From positions 36,972,753 to 37,036,752 of the forward strand of contig OY754469.1 of the NCBI GenBank assembly GCA_963575645.1: 64,000 bases of DNA, in the 5' to 3' direction. The notes under the pieces are model-generated. The model ran no database searches. It was not told the DNA's origin and was given only the letters and a program-made list of their open reading frames with translations. Within the stretch, counting starts at the first letter, position 1. The number at the start of each line of letters is the position of its first letter. The stretch comes from Xanthostigma xanthostigma (Eukaryota; Arthropoda; Insecta; Raphidioptera; Raphidiidae). The position numbers and the translations under genes were made by a program. Positions 43,764 to 53,947 of the stretch are shown piece after piece.

Positions 43764-44539
43764 TTGCACATACCGCTAAATTAGCGGTATGTGCTTTATT
43801 ATCGCTTTGAGCATCAGAGCTGACTTTCGTTCATATAAGAAGTTATATCTAAGTTAATTTCACACGAAATCCATTCAAATTGAAGCTTTTTGAAAAGAGG
43901 AGATTCTGATCTATAAAACAGAACCATTTTCAAATCAATTCGAGTTCATAAATACTATTAAAATTGTAATTGAAAGTTACAAACAGCAGTTGTCGGTTGG
44001 TCTGTACGTATGTACGGATGTACGTATGTACGTACGTCACGACTCTACAGATCGCAATTTTGGTCGGATTGCCTTGGGTTATATTTTATTCACTTTGTTT
44101 ACTATCAGACCAGAACCCTATTTAAATTCACATAAATGTGTTCAGTAGTTTAATTTTTATAAACAGTTTTATTTTATTATTTTTGACAGCTAATAGTTAA
44201 AATAAAAAACCTTAAAAAAACAAAAAAATATCTATTACTGTTATTGTAATGTAGTGTATTACGTAGAATAACTGCTCCACTTCTATACCATAATAACAAC
44301 GCAAGCTGGGATATCAGAATGGCCGAGTGGTTAAACGCGCAGTCCAGTAATAGCAAGGTGCCGAGTTCGATTCCCGCTGACACCAAGTAATATTTTTTTT
44401 TTCTATTCCATTTTATTTTTATTTTTTTTTCTATTTTTTTAATTGTTTTTTATTTTTAATCTATTTTCTCAATTTTTTTTCATTATAATATGTACAGTGG
44501 AAAACTTGCGGGATGTGCACTTTTGGTTTTGCCAACTAT
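43764..44539 (+). mobile_element. Composite tRNA-carrying repeat, copy C (different tRNA cassette)
   Basis: Hairpin, body and right end match copies A and B closely. The (TACG)n tract (44004-44036) is longer and has an internal variant. From about 44205 to 44400 the sequence differs: instead of the copy A/B cassette it has a Leu/Ser-class tRNA-like unit. Homology to A/B resumes faintly before the cassette ('acttctataccNtaataac') and fully at 'cagtggaaaacttgcgggat'. Confidence 0.85.
44312..44385 (+). pseudogene. Leu/Ser-class tRNA-like cassette of copy C
   Basis: TATCAGAATGGCCGAGTGGT gives a 5' acceptor strand and a perfect class-II box A (TGGCCGAGTGG). Box B is GAGTTCGATTCCCG. The 3' strand CTGACA pairs with TATCAG at five of six positions and is directly followed by CCA. 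Eukaryotic tRNA genes lack an encoded CCA, so this hints at origin from a mature tRNA. The anticodon arm and long variable arm are degenerate, so function as a tRNA is unlikely. Confidence 0.75.
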
Positions 44540-44833
44540 TTCGGTATATTCGTGCATATGTAAATTATTATCAGAATGAAATACTTTTTTGTCCGTCTGA
44601 CTGTCCAGCCCCGTATATACGATTTTTTCGAACTGGGGTAGAAACTTGATAATGGTGCCCCCTTACTCCAGCGTTTGAGATAAATTACTTTAAAAAACTC
44701 ACAAATATATAATGGTTGGCATTTTTTGTGAACGGGATAATAAAAACCCTTTAATTAATTTGCACTCTTTATTATCTATTACCTAATAATTCTTGAGTAA
44801 ATCGGAAAAAGGACAGATGGGGTGTGGTTTTCA

Positions 44834-45300
44834 TGTTGATAGAGTCTTCAAATTGCAAAAGAAAGCAGTTAGAATATTAACTAAATCAAAGTATAATGCT
44901 CACTGTGCTCCTCTTTTTAGAGCTTTAAATATCATGACGCTACCCTCACTGTTCGTTTTCATAAATCTCTTGTATATCAAACGAAACCTATCTAAGTTCC
45001 AAATTGTTGAGGAAATACACTCTCACAATACACGTGATGCGAGAAACATAAGAGTGCCTTTTCATTCTGTAAACAAACAGAAATATGGACCCAATTATTG
45101 GTCACTAAAATTATATAATGCTCTACCTTTAGAAACGCGTTCCCTTCCTGAAAATGTCTTTAAAAAAGTTATCAAAAAGCGGCTAATGGACATGTGTCTA
45201 TATAATTTTAAGGATTTTTTATAATTTCAAATGTTATATGACATTTTGTCAAATTTTGTAAATGCGACAAATAAAAAATATCTATCTATGTATCTATCTA
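44834..45300 (+). mobile_element. 5'-truncated CR1/Jockey-type LINE tail
   Basis: Only the end of the polymerase ORF, a short 3' UTR and a (TATC)n tail (about 45279-45300) remain. Inserted in the repeat at 44640-45380. Confidence 0.85.
44838..45224 (+). pseudogene. LINE reverse-transcriptase ORF, C-terminus
   Basis: An uninterrupted frame reads VFKLQKKAVRILTKSKYNAH, APLFRALNIMTLPSLFVFIN, LLYIKRNLSK, HSHNTRD and YGPNYWSLKLYNALP, ending at 45224. This is the region following the RT core in CR1/Jockey-group LINEs (LQK(K/R)A(I/V)RI...L-x-I-x-TLPS...NTR...LYN-LP). The ATG at 44793 lies in the host repeat and is not the true start. It is homologous to, but distinct from, the fragment at 49054-49422. 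Confidence 0.88.
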
Positions 45301-45380
45301 TATTATGATTTGGCGCCTCCTGAAACTGCCATCCGGGGAAGGAGCCCCGGTTTGGCCTCCCTCTAGATCCAGGGCTGTGA

Positions 45381-46229
45381 CTGTCTGTAAAATCCATTAT
45401 CTCAGGAACGGATACAGGTCTCAAACTAAAAACTGAAATTAATATGTAATAGTAAAATCTAAAACCTATAGTACTGTAAAATATCAATTTTCTATAAAAA
45501 GATACGACCTTTAAATACCCTATTAGTTGTAATACATGCATTAAATAATAATGTAATTCGCATCACATTTATAAATAACAAATAAATTGAAAATGTCGAA
45601 AGTAAGCTAAAGTGGTGCCATCCTATGCGATGATTGTAAACTACTTTAAATTGCTATAACGCTACAGAACCCTCACGGCACGAGTTCTACTCGCTCTTGT
45701 TTGTCTTGTTTTCTTATTTATATATTCTTATTTTATTAACAGAAATTTTTGAAATTATTTATACACAATATTGGATTTTTTTATCAAAATGTCCGAGTCA
45801 GTATTTTCGAAAAACTTGCTCAGTTTCATCAATATACAATTAGTATTCAACCACTGTTTGTATACCACTTGAATAGTGAACTGGCGCGGTCCAAGGCGGA
45901 CCCTTAATGGAAAAAGTTTCATTATTCAGTATACAAAAGAAGCGAGCGATTGAGGTATTCTTTTTGATCCTGTTAGAGAGTAGATATATTTATATTGAAC
46001 TGTTTTCAAATCGCATTATTTATTCTACATGACATAAAAGCATTTTAGCGTTTCCCCGTAACAAAGTAACGCGATACGCCGCCCACTCCGTTAGCGCTGT
46101 CTGCCGTGTGCTTATTGGACGGGCTGCATACGTATGTCACTATTAATACAGGCTTCAATATCTGCGGTGGCAAGGCCAAGTAGTCCACGTGAAATTGTGA
46201 CGTGAATACGCCTTTAAAATCACGTAGGT
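45381..46229. other. Intron, unassigned
   Basis: No feature recognised. 46060-46230 is GC-richer and may already belong to the following Harbinger-type unit. Confidence 0.4.
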
Positions 46230-46292
46230 CGGCCGTACACGGACAGCTCGAACAGTCACCGCTCGAGTCGCTTGTTCAAATACTGTTGCAAT

Positions 46293-47000
46293 ATGGACTT
46301 TGAAGACGAAGTTCTGCTGTTGCTACTAGTGACGCTTCTGAGCGAGTCGTTCATAATGAACGACTCCTTTCGGGGAGCGGAACGAGTCGCTATTTTTTTG
46401 TGAATGACTCACTCCGAGCGCCATTGCTCTGTGCTGAGCTATTCTGTACTGTTGCATTCGCACATTTACAGAGCGCACACAGCACAGGCCACAAAGGCAC
46501 TAGTGAATGTTGCACGTACGGAGTTATCTTTGCTGAGTCATTTAATGTTGAATGACACACTGTCAGTGTAATAGTATACTAAGCTTACAGTGACTTAAAT
46601 CATTCACATTGACGTCGTTGACAAAGATATAATATTGTAACAATAAACATTATTATTGTTAAGCTTTCGTTATACTTTATAGTTTATCCGAAATGCGAAT
46701 AATATATTAAGATCAGAATCATATTAAAATGAGCTCAGAGTTGAGTGTGTGTATTGTGCTGTGCAGTATTGTGCAATGCCACATGACTCCTGAGCCTGTA
46801 TGATGACAGTTCACACCTCTGCAGTCTGCACTCTTGTGTAGTGTGTACTGTCTACTGTCGCTCCTTTGAACGACTCGCTCTGAGCGACTCTTTTTAGTTG
46901 CTACTTTCGCTCGAGCGCAGACGATGTAGAACAAAGACAATTCTGGGTTCAAATAACAAATGAGACTTGTGAAGCTGAATATACAAGTATTTCCCTGTTC
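46293..47000 (+). pseudogene. Harbinger transposase N-terminus, interrupted
   Basis: ATG at 46293 reads MDFEDEVLLLLL; removing the hAT and one copy of its 8-bp duplication lets the frame continue SLERRR across 46905. A frame shift then gives RQFWVQITNETCEAEYTS. The pattern acidic-leader, L-run, basic run, (F/W)WV is the conserved N-terminus of Harbinger transposases. No catalytic domain follows. Confidence 0.75.
46327..46896 (+). mobile_element. hAT-like element with reiterated GAGCGAGTC, 8-bp duplication
   Basis: Perfect GTTGCTAC at 46319-46326 and 46897-46904. Starts TAGTGACGCTTCTGAGCGAG; the right end reads (inverted) TAAAAAGAGTCGCTCAGAGC. GAGCGACTC/GAGTCGNTC words occur near both ends. 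No coding capacity. Confidence 0.85.
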
Positions 47001-47120
47001 TGTGTCGCGTTGCCTAGGTAACCACGCTTACGAGCAGTCAATATATGTGTTGAAACTGCTTGGTGCGGTCGCGACGGCTCGGGCGGTCGTGTGAAAATTG
47101 TCTATGGAAATTTGTTAAAG

Positions 47121-47285
47121 TCGCTGCACACGAGGCTAGAAACACTGCTTTGAGTTCTGCTGGTCGGTAGGCTGGGTACGAAGCTGGAAATGACGTCACT
47201 GCGGGTTCGCCTACTAGTTCACAAGAAAAAAAGAAGAGGGGCCATTTTCCTTGCTAGATCCGCTGCTAGGTATATGAGCAAAAAT
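47121..47285 (+). mobile_element. MITE fragment, family of 31972 and 48781
   Basis: 'tcgctgcacacgaggctaga' and later 'ccttgctagatccgctgcta' match the left ends of those elements; the right half is missing. Confidence 0.6.
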
Positions 47286-47640
47286 TAATCAGGAAGCAGT
47301 ATCTTTTCACGTGGGTGACTTATTATATTTTTAGCATAAATTATTATTTAAAAAAATAAATTCACAAAATTTTTCGACAACATCCTTGTCATAATCAGGT
47401 GAAATAAGTTTTGAAAAATTGTCGATAATGTTAAAAAATTCAAATGTTTGTAAAATGGGCCTTTGGAAGAAATATTGACCAAAAACTATGTATGTAGCTC
47501 ATAGAGCAAAACATCATAATGGAAGTTAGATATTGTAAATTACAGACACTAGACAAAAGAGGCAATACGCGTCTGCGCAGGTGAATGTCAATTGATTGAG
47601 GACAGATATGTAAGATTTATTTAGATTACAACAGAAGCCA
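47286..47640. other. Intron, unassigned
   Basis: No feature recognised. Confidence 0.4.
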
Positions 47641-47648
47641 CATAGCGC

Positions 47649-48176
47649 TAGTGATGTGTCGGATATCCGTATCCTCGGATATCCGAGGGAGAAGAAAGAT
47701 CCGTATCCGTATCCGTTAGTTTTTGGCGAATCTTTTACCTTATTAATTTTCAATTCATATATGAAATTTTATATATATAGGTGATTAGGTAATAATGAAA
47801 AACTGTTAAATTCCATTCAGATTATTTTTTATTTTACAAAATCGTATTTGGCACCTTTATATTGCAAACATTTATCGTAGTGAGTACCATACCAATAGTA
47901 CATAGCTCAAAGGTACTAAAAAACTATCTTTATAATGAGATATTGCACATCGATCTTTGGAAAGAGACAATCTGTTATGAGAGTTAACTCTTAAAGAGGT
48001 CAATAACTTTTTCCCATAACAGATAGTCTCTTTCCAAAGGTTGATGTGCAATATTTACCGCCGCGTACTCTAAGAAAGTTAAGATCCGTATCCGTATCCG
48101 CGGAACTTGAAACCAAATATCCGTATTAAAATCCGTATCCGCGGATATACATTTTTAACGATCCGGCACATCACTA
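47649..48176. mobile_element. hAT-like element with reiterated ATCCGTATCCG, 8-bp duplication
   Basis: CATAGCGC (47641-47648) and CATAGAGC (48177-48184) flank TAGTGATGTGTCGGATATCC and (inverted) TAGTGATGTGCCGGATCG. About ten copies of ATCCG(T/C)ATCCG-type words lie beside the two ends. A second inverted pair inside (47940-47982 with 48012-48056, 'tattgcacatcgatctttgg') forms a strong stem. Confidence 0.88.
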
Positions 48177-48184
48177 CATAGAGC

Positions 48185-48780
48185 ACACATTAATTCCTAC
48201 AGCCACTTAGCCTTGCGGACAAAGATATTCAACATATTATATAGAGAATAATACAAAATTAAATAAAAATCTGTAAATTCGCAGTTTCAGATATTCAGAC
48301 GTTGACATGTTTATGTCTAAATAAAATTCAATTTAAGCGATTTTTTTGTTTTGTCGAATAAACGACAAGGACGCTAACTAAGTGAAGAGAGATTTGTGTT
48401 CGACAATTTTTTTATTTTACCATTTAGGAAATATCTCTGTACAGTAAAACATTCCACGCGTTTCATTGTTTTACCTTTTAGGTTAGAAATTGGAAAAAGG
48501 TTTATACAGGCTGTTTAAAAGGTATGTCAGACAATAGAGAGTGTAATACCTTGACTAGTCCTAAGAAAAAAGTTTCTATAACATGGGCACACGTTTTTGA
48601 GACACAAAGTACCAAAAAAAAAAATGCGAAACATTTCAATACATTGAATTACAAATTGTTTAACATACTCCATTCAACATCCATTCAACATTCCTGTCAA
48701 TATCACTTTGCTACTTCATAGCTTTGACATACCTTTGTCTTCGAAAATTAGGAAGGGATAAAAAAACTCTGGTGTAAAGG
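48185..48780. other. Intron, unassigned
   Basis: The 65-codon frame at 48524-48721 shows no family features. Confidence 0.4.
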
Positions 48781-48949
48781 TTGCTGCATACGCTAGATTC
48801 CTCTCTAGATTTGGCTGCCAGGTTTCAAGCGTGCTGTGGCGCTAAATTTCGTGTTGACTTATATCTAAATGATATTTGATTGCAGTGTAATTTATATGTA
48901 AATTAAACGATTTGTATCCAATTTTTTCTTTGGCCACACAAATAAAATC

Positions 48950-49447
48950 TATTATTATTATTATTATTAATAATAATAATAATAATATTTATTTTGTTCA
49001 CCAAGTAAACACGTCAATACAAAGTTGTTACATACAATATAAAAAAGACAGAATTAAAATTGTTTAAAATCATATAAAGCACTATTTAGTAAAGTTTCCT
49101 TAATTTCCTTTTTGTATTTATTTATTGGTAACTGTCTTATTTTTTGAGGTAGCTTATTATAAAATGAAATTGCCCAATAATTTGCTCCATATTTATATTT
49201 GTTCGCTGAGAATCTTGATTGCTGAATATCAATATTAGCTCTAGTTTGGTAACTATGGTTTTCATAATTAAAATTAAATTTTGAAATATTTAGTTTCAGG
49301 TATACTAAACATTCGTATATAAAGACGCTTGGTAATGTTAAAATTTTATTTTGTATAAAATATTCTTTGCAAGGAGTTCTCGCCGGTACTTTTGATAAAA
49401 TTCTAATGGCTCTTTTCTGTAACTTAAATTATTATTATTATTATTAT
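48950..49447 (-). mobile_element. 5'-truncated LINE tail flanked by (TTA)n
   Basis: Minus-strand LINE 3' end: coding remnant, ~70-bp UTR, then an (ATT)n/(TTA)n tract at 48950-48990. Another (TTA)n at 49428-49447 abuts the truncated 5' end, so it either inserted into a TTA microsatellite or carries one at each junction. Confidence 0.8.
49054..49422 (-). pseudogene. LINE reverse-transcriptase ORF, C-terminus
   Basis: An open minus-strand frame without ATG: LQKRAIRILSKVPARTPCKE, ILTLPSVFIYECLVYLKLNI, ENHSYQTRANIDIQ, YGANYWAISFYNKLPQKIRQ, ending in a stop at 49054-49056. It is the same region as 44838-45224 with conserved positions in common (LQK-AIRIL, LTLPS, TR, YG-NYW, YN-LP). It has no stop or shift over 122 codons, so it is relatively young. 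Confidence 0.88.
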
Positions 49448-49537
49448 GTAATCGCTTCACACGATGCGTGTTTTGAAGCTGGCTTTATAGATGCGGGTTT
49501 GGTGCGCGCGCAGTGACAGTTCAATTATCAACAAAGT

Positions 49538-50100
49538 ATACGTTTATTGTCTCTGAACAGAACACGCACTACGACGTCATGTTTGTTTGTGGGCGTCCGC
49601 CTACGTGATAAGATACGGTCTCCTGACTGGTTCTTGCTTAAAACAAGCACGAAAAATAGCTCCTGTTCTAAATTTAGAATCCATCTTGTGATCACGCGCG
49701 CGAGCCAGCAGTGACGTAATTACCATACTCGCTTGTTGTCTCTGAACAGAATACGCACTACGACGCTATGTTTGTTTGGGGGCGTCTGCCTATGTCGTCC
49801 ACGTGACAAGATACAGTTTTCTGATTGGTTGTTGCTTAAAACAAGCAGTCAAACAAGCACTAACAATAGCCCCGGTTCTAAAATTATTTTAGAATCCATC
49901 TTGTGACCACGCGCAAGAGTCAGCAGTGAAGTAATTTCTATCTTCGCTTATTGTCTCTGAACAGAACAATAACTACGACGCCATGTTTGTTTGTGGGCGT
50001 CTACCCATGTCGTTCACGTGACAAGATACTGTTTTCTGATTGGTTTTTGCTCAAAACAAAGCACGAATTCTAATTTTGTTATCCTTTCTGTGATCACGCG
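49538..50100 (+). repeat. Three tandem ~205-bp units
   Basis: Units begin 'attgtctctgaacagaacac' (49540), 'ttgtctctgaacagaatacg' (49737) and 'attgtctctgaacagaacaa' (49950), each with 'gttttctgattggtt' and 'catcttgtga' type segments. The related MITE at 31972 has one unit. Confidence 0.9.
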
Positions 50101-50178
50101 CGCAAGCCCGCAGTGACGTCGCCAGCGCGTCAGTCAGCGCAACGATTCAAGCGGCAAAACCAGCCTCGTGTGCAGCGG

Positions 50179-50649
50179 TCTTAACCAATAATGATACAGT
50201 TTAGTTACGTCACATATACAAAACACAAACGACTAGAAACTGATGAGTCCAAGAGAGACAGAGAAACGCATAGATAGTGAGTGTGAAGGGTACAGGAATA
50301 TATTGGGTATAAGTACAGAGACGATGATTGTCTGAGTGAATCACATAAATCTGACAATGGCCGCTAGAGGAGCTGTATGTATCGAACATAAATTCACCGC
50401 GCCGCTTTCAGTTCGGTTTCTCACGTATCGCACGTAAAAAGCATTTATTTTACATATAGAGAGAGAGTAAATACCTGTATTTGAAAGTCGTGCTGTTAAT
50501 AATATGCACCTGGCATCGACTACGTGCGTTGTTCCGCTCTGTTCGAGCACCAACAAGATTTTGAAGTGAAACTTCTTATGCGACACTTCGACGATTCGGG
50601 GAGGAAAATAAATGGAACGAAAATTTAAAACATCAGCTCCGGATCTACA
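50179..50649. other. Intron, unassigned
   Basis: 50563-50575 is a GAAGTGAAACTTC motif. No gene recognised. Confidence 0.4.
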
Positions 50650-50900
50650 TTTTTTTCGAATCGGGGCAGAAACTTGATAATAGCACCCCATCTCTCCAGC
50701 GTTTGAGATAAATTACTTAATAAAACTCACTAATATATATCTTATGGTTGGCATTTTTCGTGAACGGGAAACCGTCAGAAAACAAGCAGATTGAGTAAAT
50801 CGAAAAAAGTACAGATTGGATGTGGTTTTCAACCATATTATATTATGATTTTGGCGCCCCCTGAAACTGGCATTCGGTTTGCCCCCCCCCCTCCTCCTAG
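50650..50900 (+). repeat. Dispersed repeat, uninterrupted relative of 44640-45380
   Basis: Colinear with 44640-44833 and 45297-45380. The C10 run at about 50881 precedes the next repeat. Confidence 0.8.
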
Positions 50901-51095
50901 ATCAAAATTTGGTTTCAATCCGCTCATCCGTTTAACCTGTATCGTGTTCACAGACTAACAAACACATAGACTAACAAACGCACAGGTTTTTTCCAAAAAT
51001 ATGTTTTTTGGATTCGGGGGACCTCAAAATTTTTGAAAAGTGATTTTTGACCTAAACTAGTACCATTCTCCACTTGTGGGTTGGAATGGTAAAAA
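50901..51095 (-). repeat. CCATTCCAACCCAC repeat, copy 2 (inverted)
   Basis: 'cctgtatcgtgttcacagac', 'attcgggggacctcaaa' and 'gtgggttggaatggta' are the reverse complements of landmarks in 24638-24965. Confidence 0.8.
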
Positions 51096-52102
51096 AGTAA
51101 ATTTTTTAATAATTTATAAGTTAAATGGAATCGCGTAACAATAGTCAAAATATTTAGTATTATCATTAGAAGTTGCACTTGGGTCGTATGTCTCGCGACA
51201 CATGCATTTTTCCCCCATTATATATACTCGTCGCCCCCACCATATTATACCCGTACTTCCACCGTGTTGCAAGCATCGTAAGGTCGAAACAGTCGGATTA
51301 AAACGATTCACCATACCTACTTGAAAATTCAAAATGTAAAGACATTTTTTTCACACATAAGTGATTAATTTGATGTTTAAAATTAAACATAAACCATATT
51401 TTGACGTCCAACTTAATTTTTTCATTATTAACCCAGTGTAAAATTTTTGAAAAACTGATTTTTTAATTTTATTTGTGTTTTTTAATTAAAGGGCGCCATC
51501 GACATACTAGGTATATTTCTAAAAATGGAAATATGATATTAGATAATATATCTACTATTTTTTAAAATTATGATTTAAAAATTAAATGTTTTCCTGTTTG
51601 CCCATGAAGCACGTTTTTTTAAACCGTTTCACGCACCTAGTATAAAATAATGATTGGAGTGTTTAACATTTTAAGTTCTAGGAGAAATTGGTTTCAGCAT
51701 AATTTTCATTTGGAAATAAATAAAAAAGGTTTTATGGTTAAACGCGGTTTTATTGTACAATCGATGATGTACTAAAAACTAGAAAATAATTATGAGTCAC
51801 CATTGGGGGCTTTGATTTAACTAAAATAAAACCGTGGGGGACATTTATAGTTACATTATAGTCGAAGAAGACAATCCAAAGATAAATATGATTTTTAATC
51901 TCGAACAAATGAAAGTTTTCTACTATAAATGCGTCCCTCGATTTTATTTTAGTTTAATTAAAGCTTTCCTACCTATTTTATTTTATTAAAAGTGCGATTT
52001 TCAATCGGTAGAAAACAGGACCAGTCAGTTAGTTGTTATAATATTGTATTATCATCAAAAATACATATACGTATGCAAAATTTCAACTCAATTAGATGGT
52101 TC
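51096..52102. other. Intron, unassigned
   Basis: 51166-51210 ('agaagttgcacttgggtcgt', 'cgcgacacatgcatttttcc') matches 7932-7975. The rest is not recognised. Confidence 0.45.
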
Positions 52103-52765
52103 CATGTCTTTTTCCCCGACGACATTATCCCCGCGTCATTATCCTCGAACGACAATATCCCCGACGACAATATCCCCCACGACAATATCCCCGACTTGAA
52201 AGAAATAACCCTATTTCAGTTCTATTCAAACAATTAACTATCTAATTCGCATACCGCGTTATCGTTTACCCCGAAATTGTTTTTTTTTTTTAAACTCAAC
52301 ATTTGTCCCTTCCCGTTTCACTGCGGGACAATTCGCATACCCCTTTATCGTTCATCCCGGAATTACAATTCGCATACCCGTTTATCGTTCACCCCGGAAT
52401 TGTTTTTTTAAAAACTCAACATTTGCCCCTTCCCGTTTCACTGCGGGACAATTCGCATACCCCTTTATCGTTCACCCCGGAATTACAATTCGCATACCCG
52501 TTTATCGTTCACCCCGGAATTGTTTTTTTAAAAACTCCACATTTGCCTCTTCCCGTTTCACTGCGAGACAATTCGCATACCCCTTTATCAAAAAAGCGGT
52601 GTTTTCATACAGTAGTTGTACGAATAATTATAAAATCGGGGATATTGTCATCGGGGATTAAAATTGGGGATATTGTCGTCGGGGATAATGTCGTTCGGGG
52701 ATTAAAATCGGGGATATTGTCGTCGGGGATAATGGTTCGGGGAAAGTGTCATGTCACCAATCAGA
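52103..52765. mobile_element. TIR element with arrays of CGGGGATATTGTCG and 117-bp tandem units
   Basis: Both ends are stacks of the word CGGGGATATTGTCGT or variants (about six on the right, four inverted on the left), preceded by 'catgtctttttccccgacga' / inverted 'catgacactttccccgaacc'. The centre has nearly three tandem 117-118-bp units (52294, 52412, 52530) containing 'aattcgcatacccNtttatc' twice each. Because 117 is a multiple of three, a 159-codon open frame (52303-52782) results; it is a repeat artefact. Confidence 0.8.
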
Positions 52766-53372
52766 TAACGCGAAGTAGTTAAAAAATTTGTCGCAAGATT
52801 TGAAACAAAGTTATAAGTAAAAAATAAACAAAAAAATATCCGGAGTCAAGCTAAATAAAACCGTCTAAAAACAATCTTCTGTTTACAAATGCAGACCTTT
52901 TTTTGGAAACAGTTTCACACACCTAGCGTGTTTAAAACTAAAAGGGAATTTAACATGTCAAGTTTAAATTATTTAGAATTCCAATTTTTATGACTTTTTA
53001 TTTGGAATAAAAAATGTTTTTCTATTTGCAAATTGTTCGAGTCCTTTAATAAAGTTGTTTCACACATATAGTGTACAGTAATGAATGGAGAGTTTCACAC
53101 GTCAAGTCTAAAATAAATTGGTTTTCTATAGTCTGCATCACATTCCAAACTTTATGAAGTTAATTTATCATCCGTTTCTCTTCCGTTTTTGGAAGGTGCA
53201 AGTGGATACTCTATTTGTAATAAATTATCTAGAACTGTGATATATATAGGTAAATGCATAAATAAAGAAAACTTAGTCATTTAAATGCAACGAAAAACTG
53301 CACTGGGAAACAATAAAGTTTGAATCTCGATTATAACTTATAGCCCATTCAAAATAAACATTTCAATTTACT
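52766..53372. other. Intron, unassigned
   Basis: No feature recognised. Confidence 0.4.
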
Positions 53373-53947
53373 ATAATTCGCATACAGCTGAAAATTGGTG
53401 CAGGTCTTAAGTACACTATTACAAATAAAATACCAAAAGTGCTCACCGATCCTACATCTGCTTCAAAATTTATTCAAGGTCAAAACTATCGGTTGTTAGC
53501 ACTTTTTTCGTATGTTATCTAAAAATAGATCATGCAATTGTCTACAAAAACTGTTCTTATATTTTTTTCCACGAATCACTATTCCTGAGACATGGGACCA
53601 AAATATTTATATATTAACTGAACGTATTTATCAAAAATAACGTTAAATATTAATATGCATATTAGTATTTTTGATGTATGAAATCACCATTTCAAAAGAA
53701 TGGTGATTCGTAGGGAAAAAAGTATAAGAACAATTTTTGTAGACAATTGCATGATCTACAACTTTTATCTGACCTTTTTTTAGACAACATTTACCGTTTA
53801 CGAGAAAAGTGAAAAATACCGATACTTTCAACCTTTGACCTTGAATAATTTTTTTAGCAGATGTAGGATCAGTGGGGACGTTTGACATTTCATTTGTAAT
53901 AGTGTACTTAAGACCTATACCAATTTTCAGCTCTATGCGAATTATTA
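53373..53947. repeat. Large foldback repeat, ~260-bp arms
   Basis: 'ataattcgcatacagctgaa' at the left pairs with 'ttcagctctatgcgaattat' at the right. Further pairs include 'gtacactattacaaat', 'gatcctacatctgct' and 'gacaattgcatgat'. Open frame 53643-53888 (minus) lies in the right arm and is spurious. Confidence 0.9.

Larger units (their letters stand above)
44640..45380 (+). repeat. Dispersed repeat interrupted by a LINE
   Basis: 44640-44833 and 45297-45380 together match 50650-50900 ('gaaacttgataat', 'ccagcgtttgagataaatta', 'gtgtggttttca', then 'tattatgattttggcgcc'). The LINE tail at 44834-45300 splits it, so the other copy shows the unoccupied arrangement. Confidence 0.8.
46230..47100 (+). 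mobile_element. PIF/Harbinger derivative split by a hAT
   Basis: GC-rich imperfect inverted ends ('cggccgtacacggacagctc' left; 'gctcgggcggtcgtgtg' right) surround a transposase N-terminus (next entry). The hAT at 46327-46896 sits in its coding sequence. Borders are approximate. Confidence 0.55.
48781..50178. mobile_element. Large MITE, family of 31972, with tandem repeats and a LINE inside
   Basis: Left 'ttgctgcatacgctagattc', right (inverted) 'ccgctgcacacgaggctggt' + 'tttgccgct'. The LINE tail (48950-49447) and a triplicated ~205-bp unit explain most of the length increase over the 382-bp relative. Confidence 0.75.

Noticed and set aside
50240..50266. CTGATGAGTCC...GAGAAAC resembling a hammerhead core
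   Set aside because: The bases next to GAAAC do not pair with those after CTGATGA, and no stem III or cleavage site is apparent.
52303..52782. 159-codon open reading frame
   Set aside because: It is created by tandem 117-bp units inside a TIR element; the predicted protein is just a 39-residue repeat.
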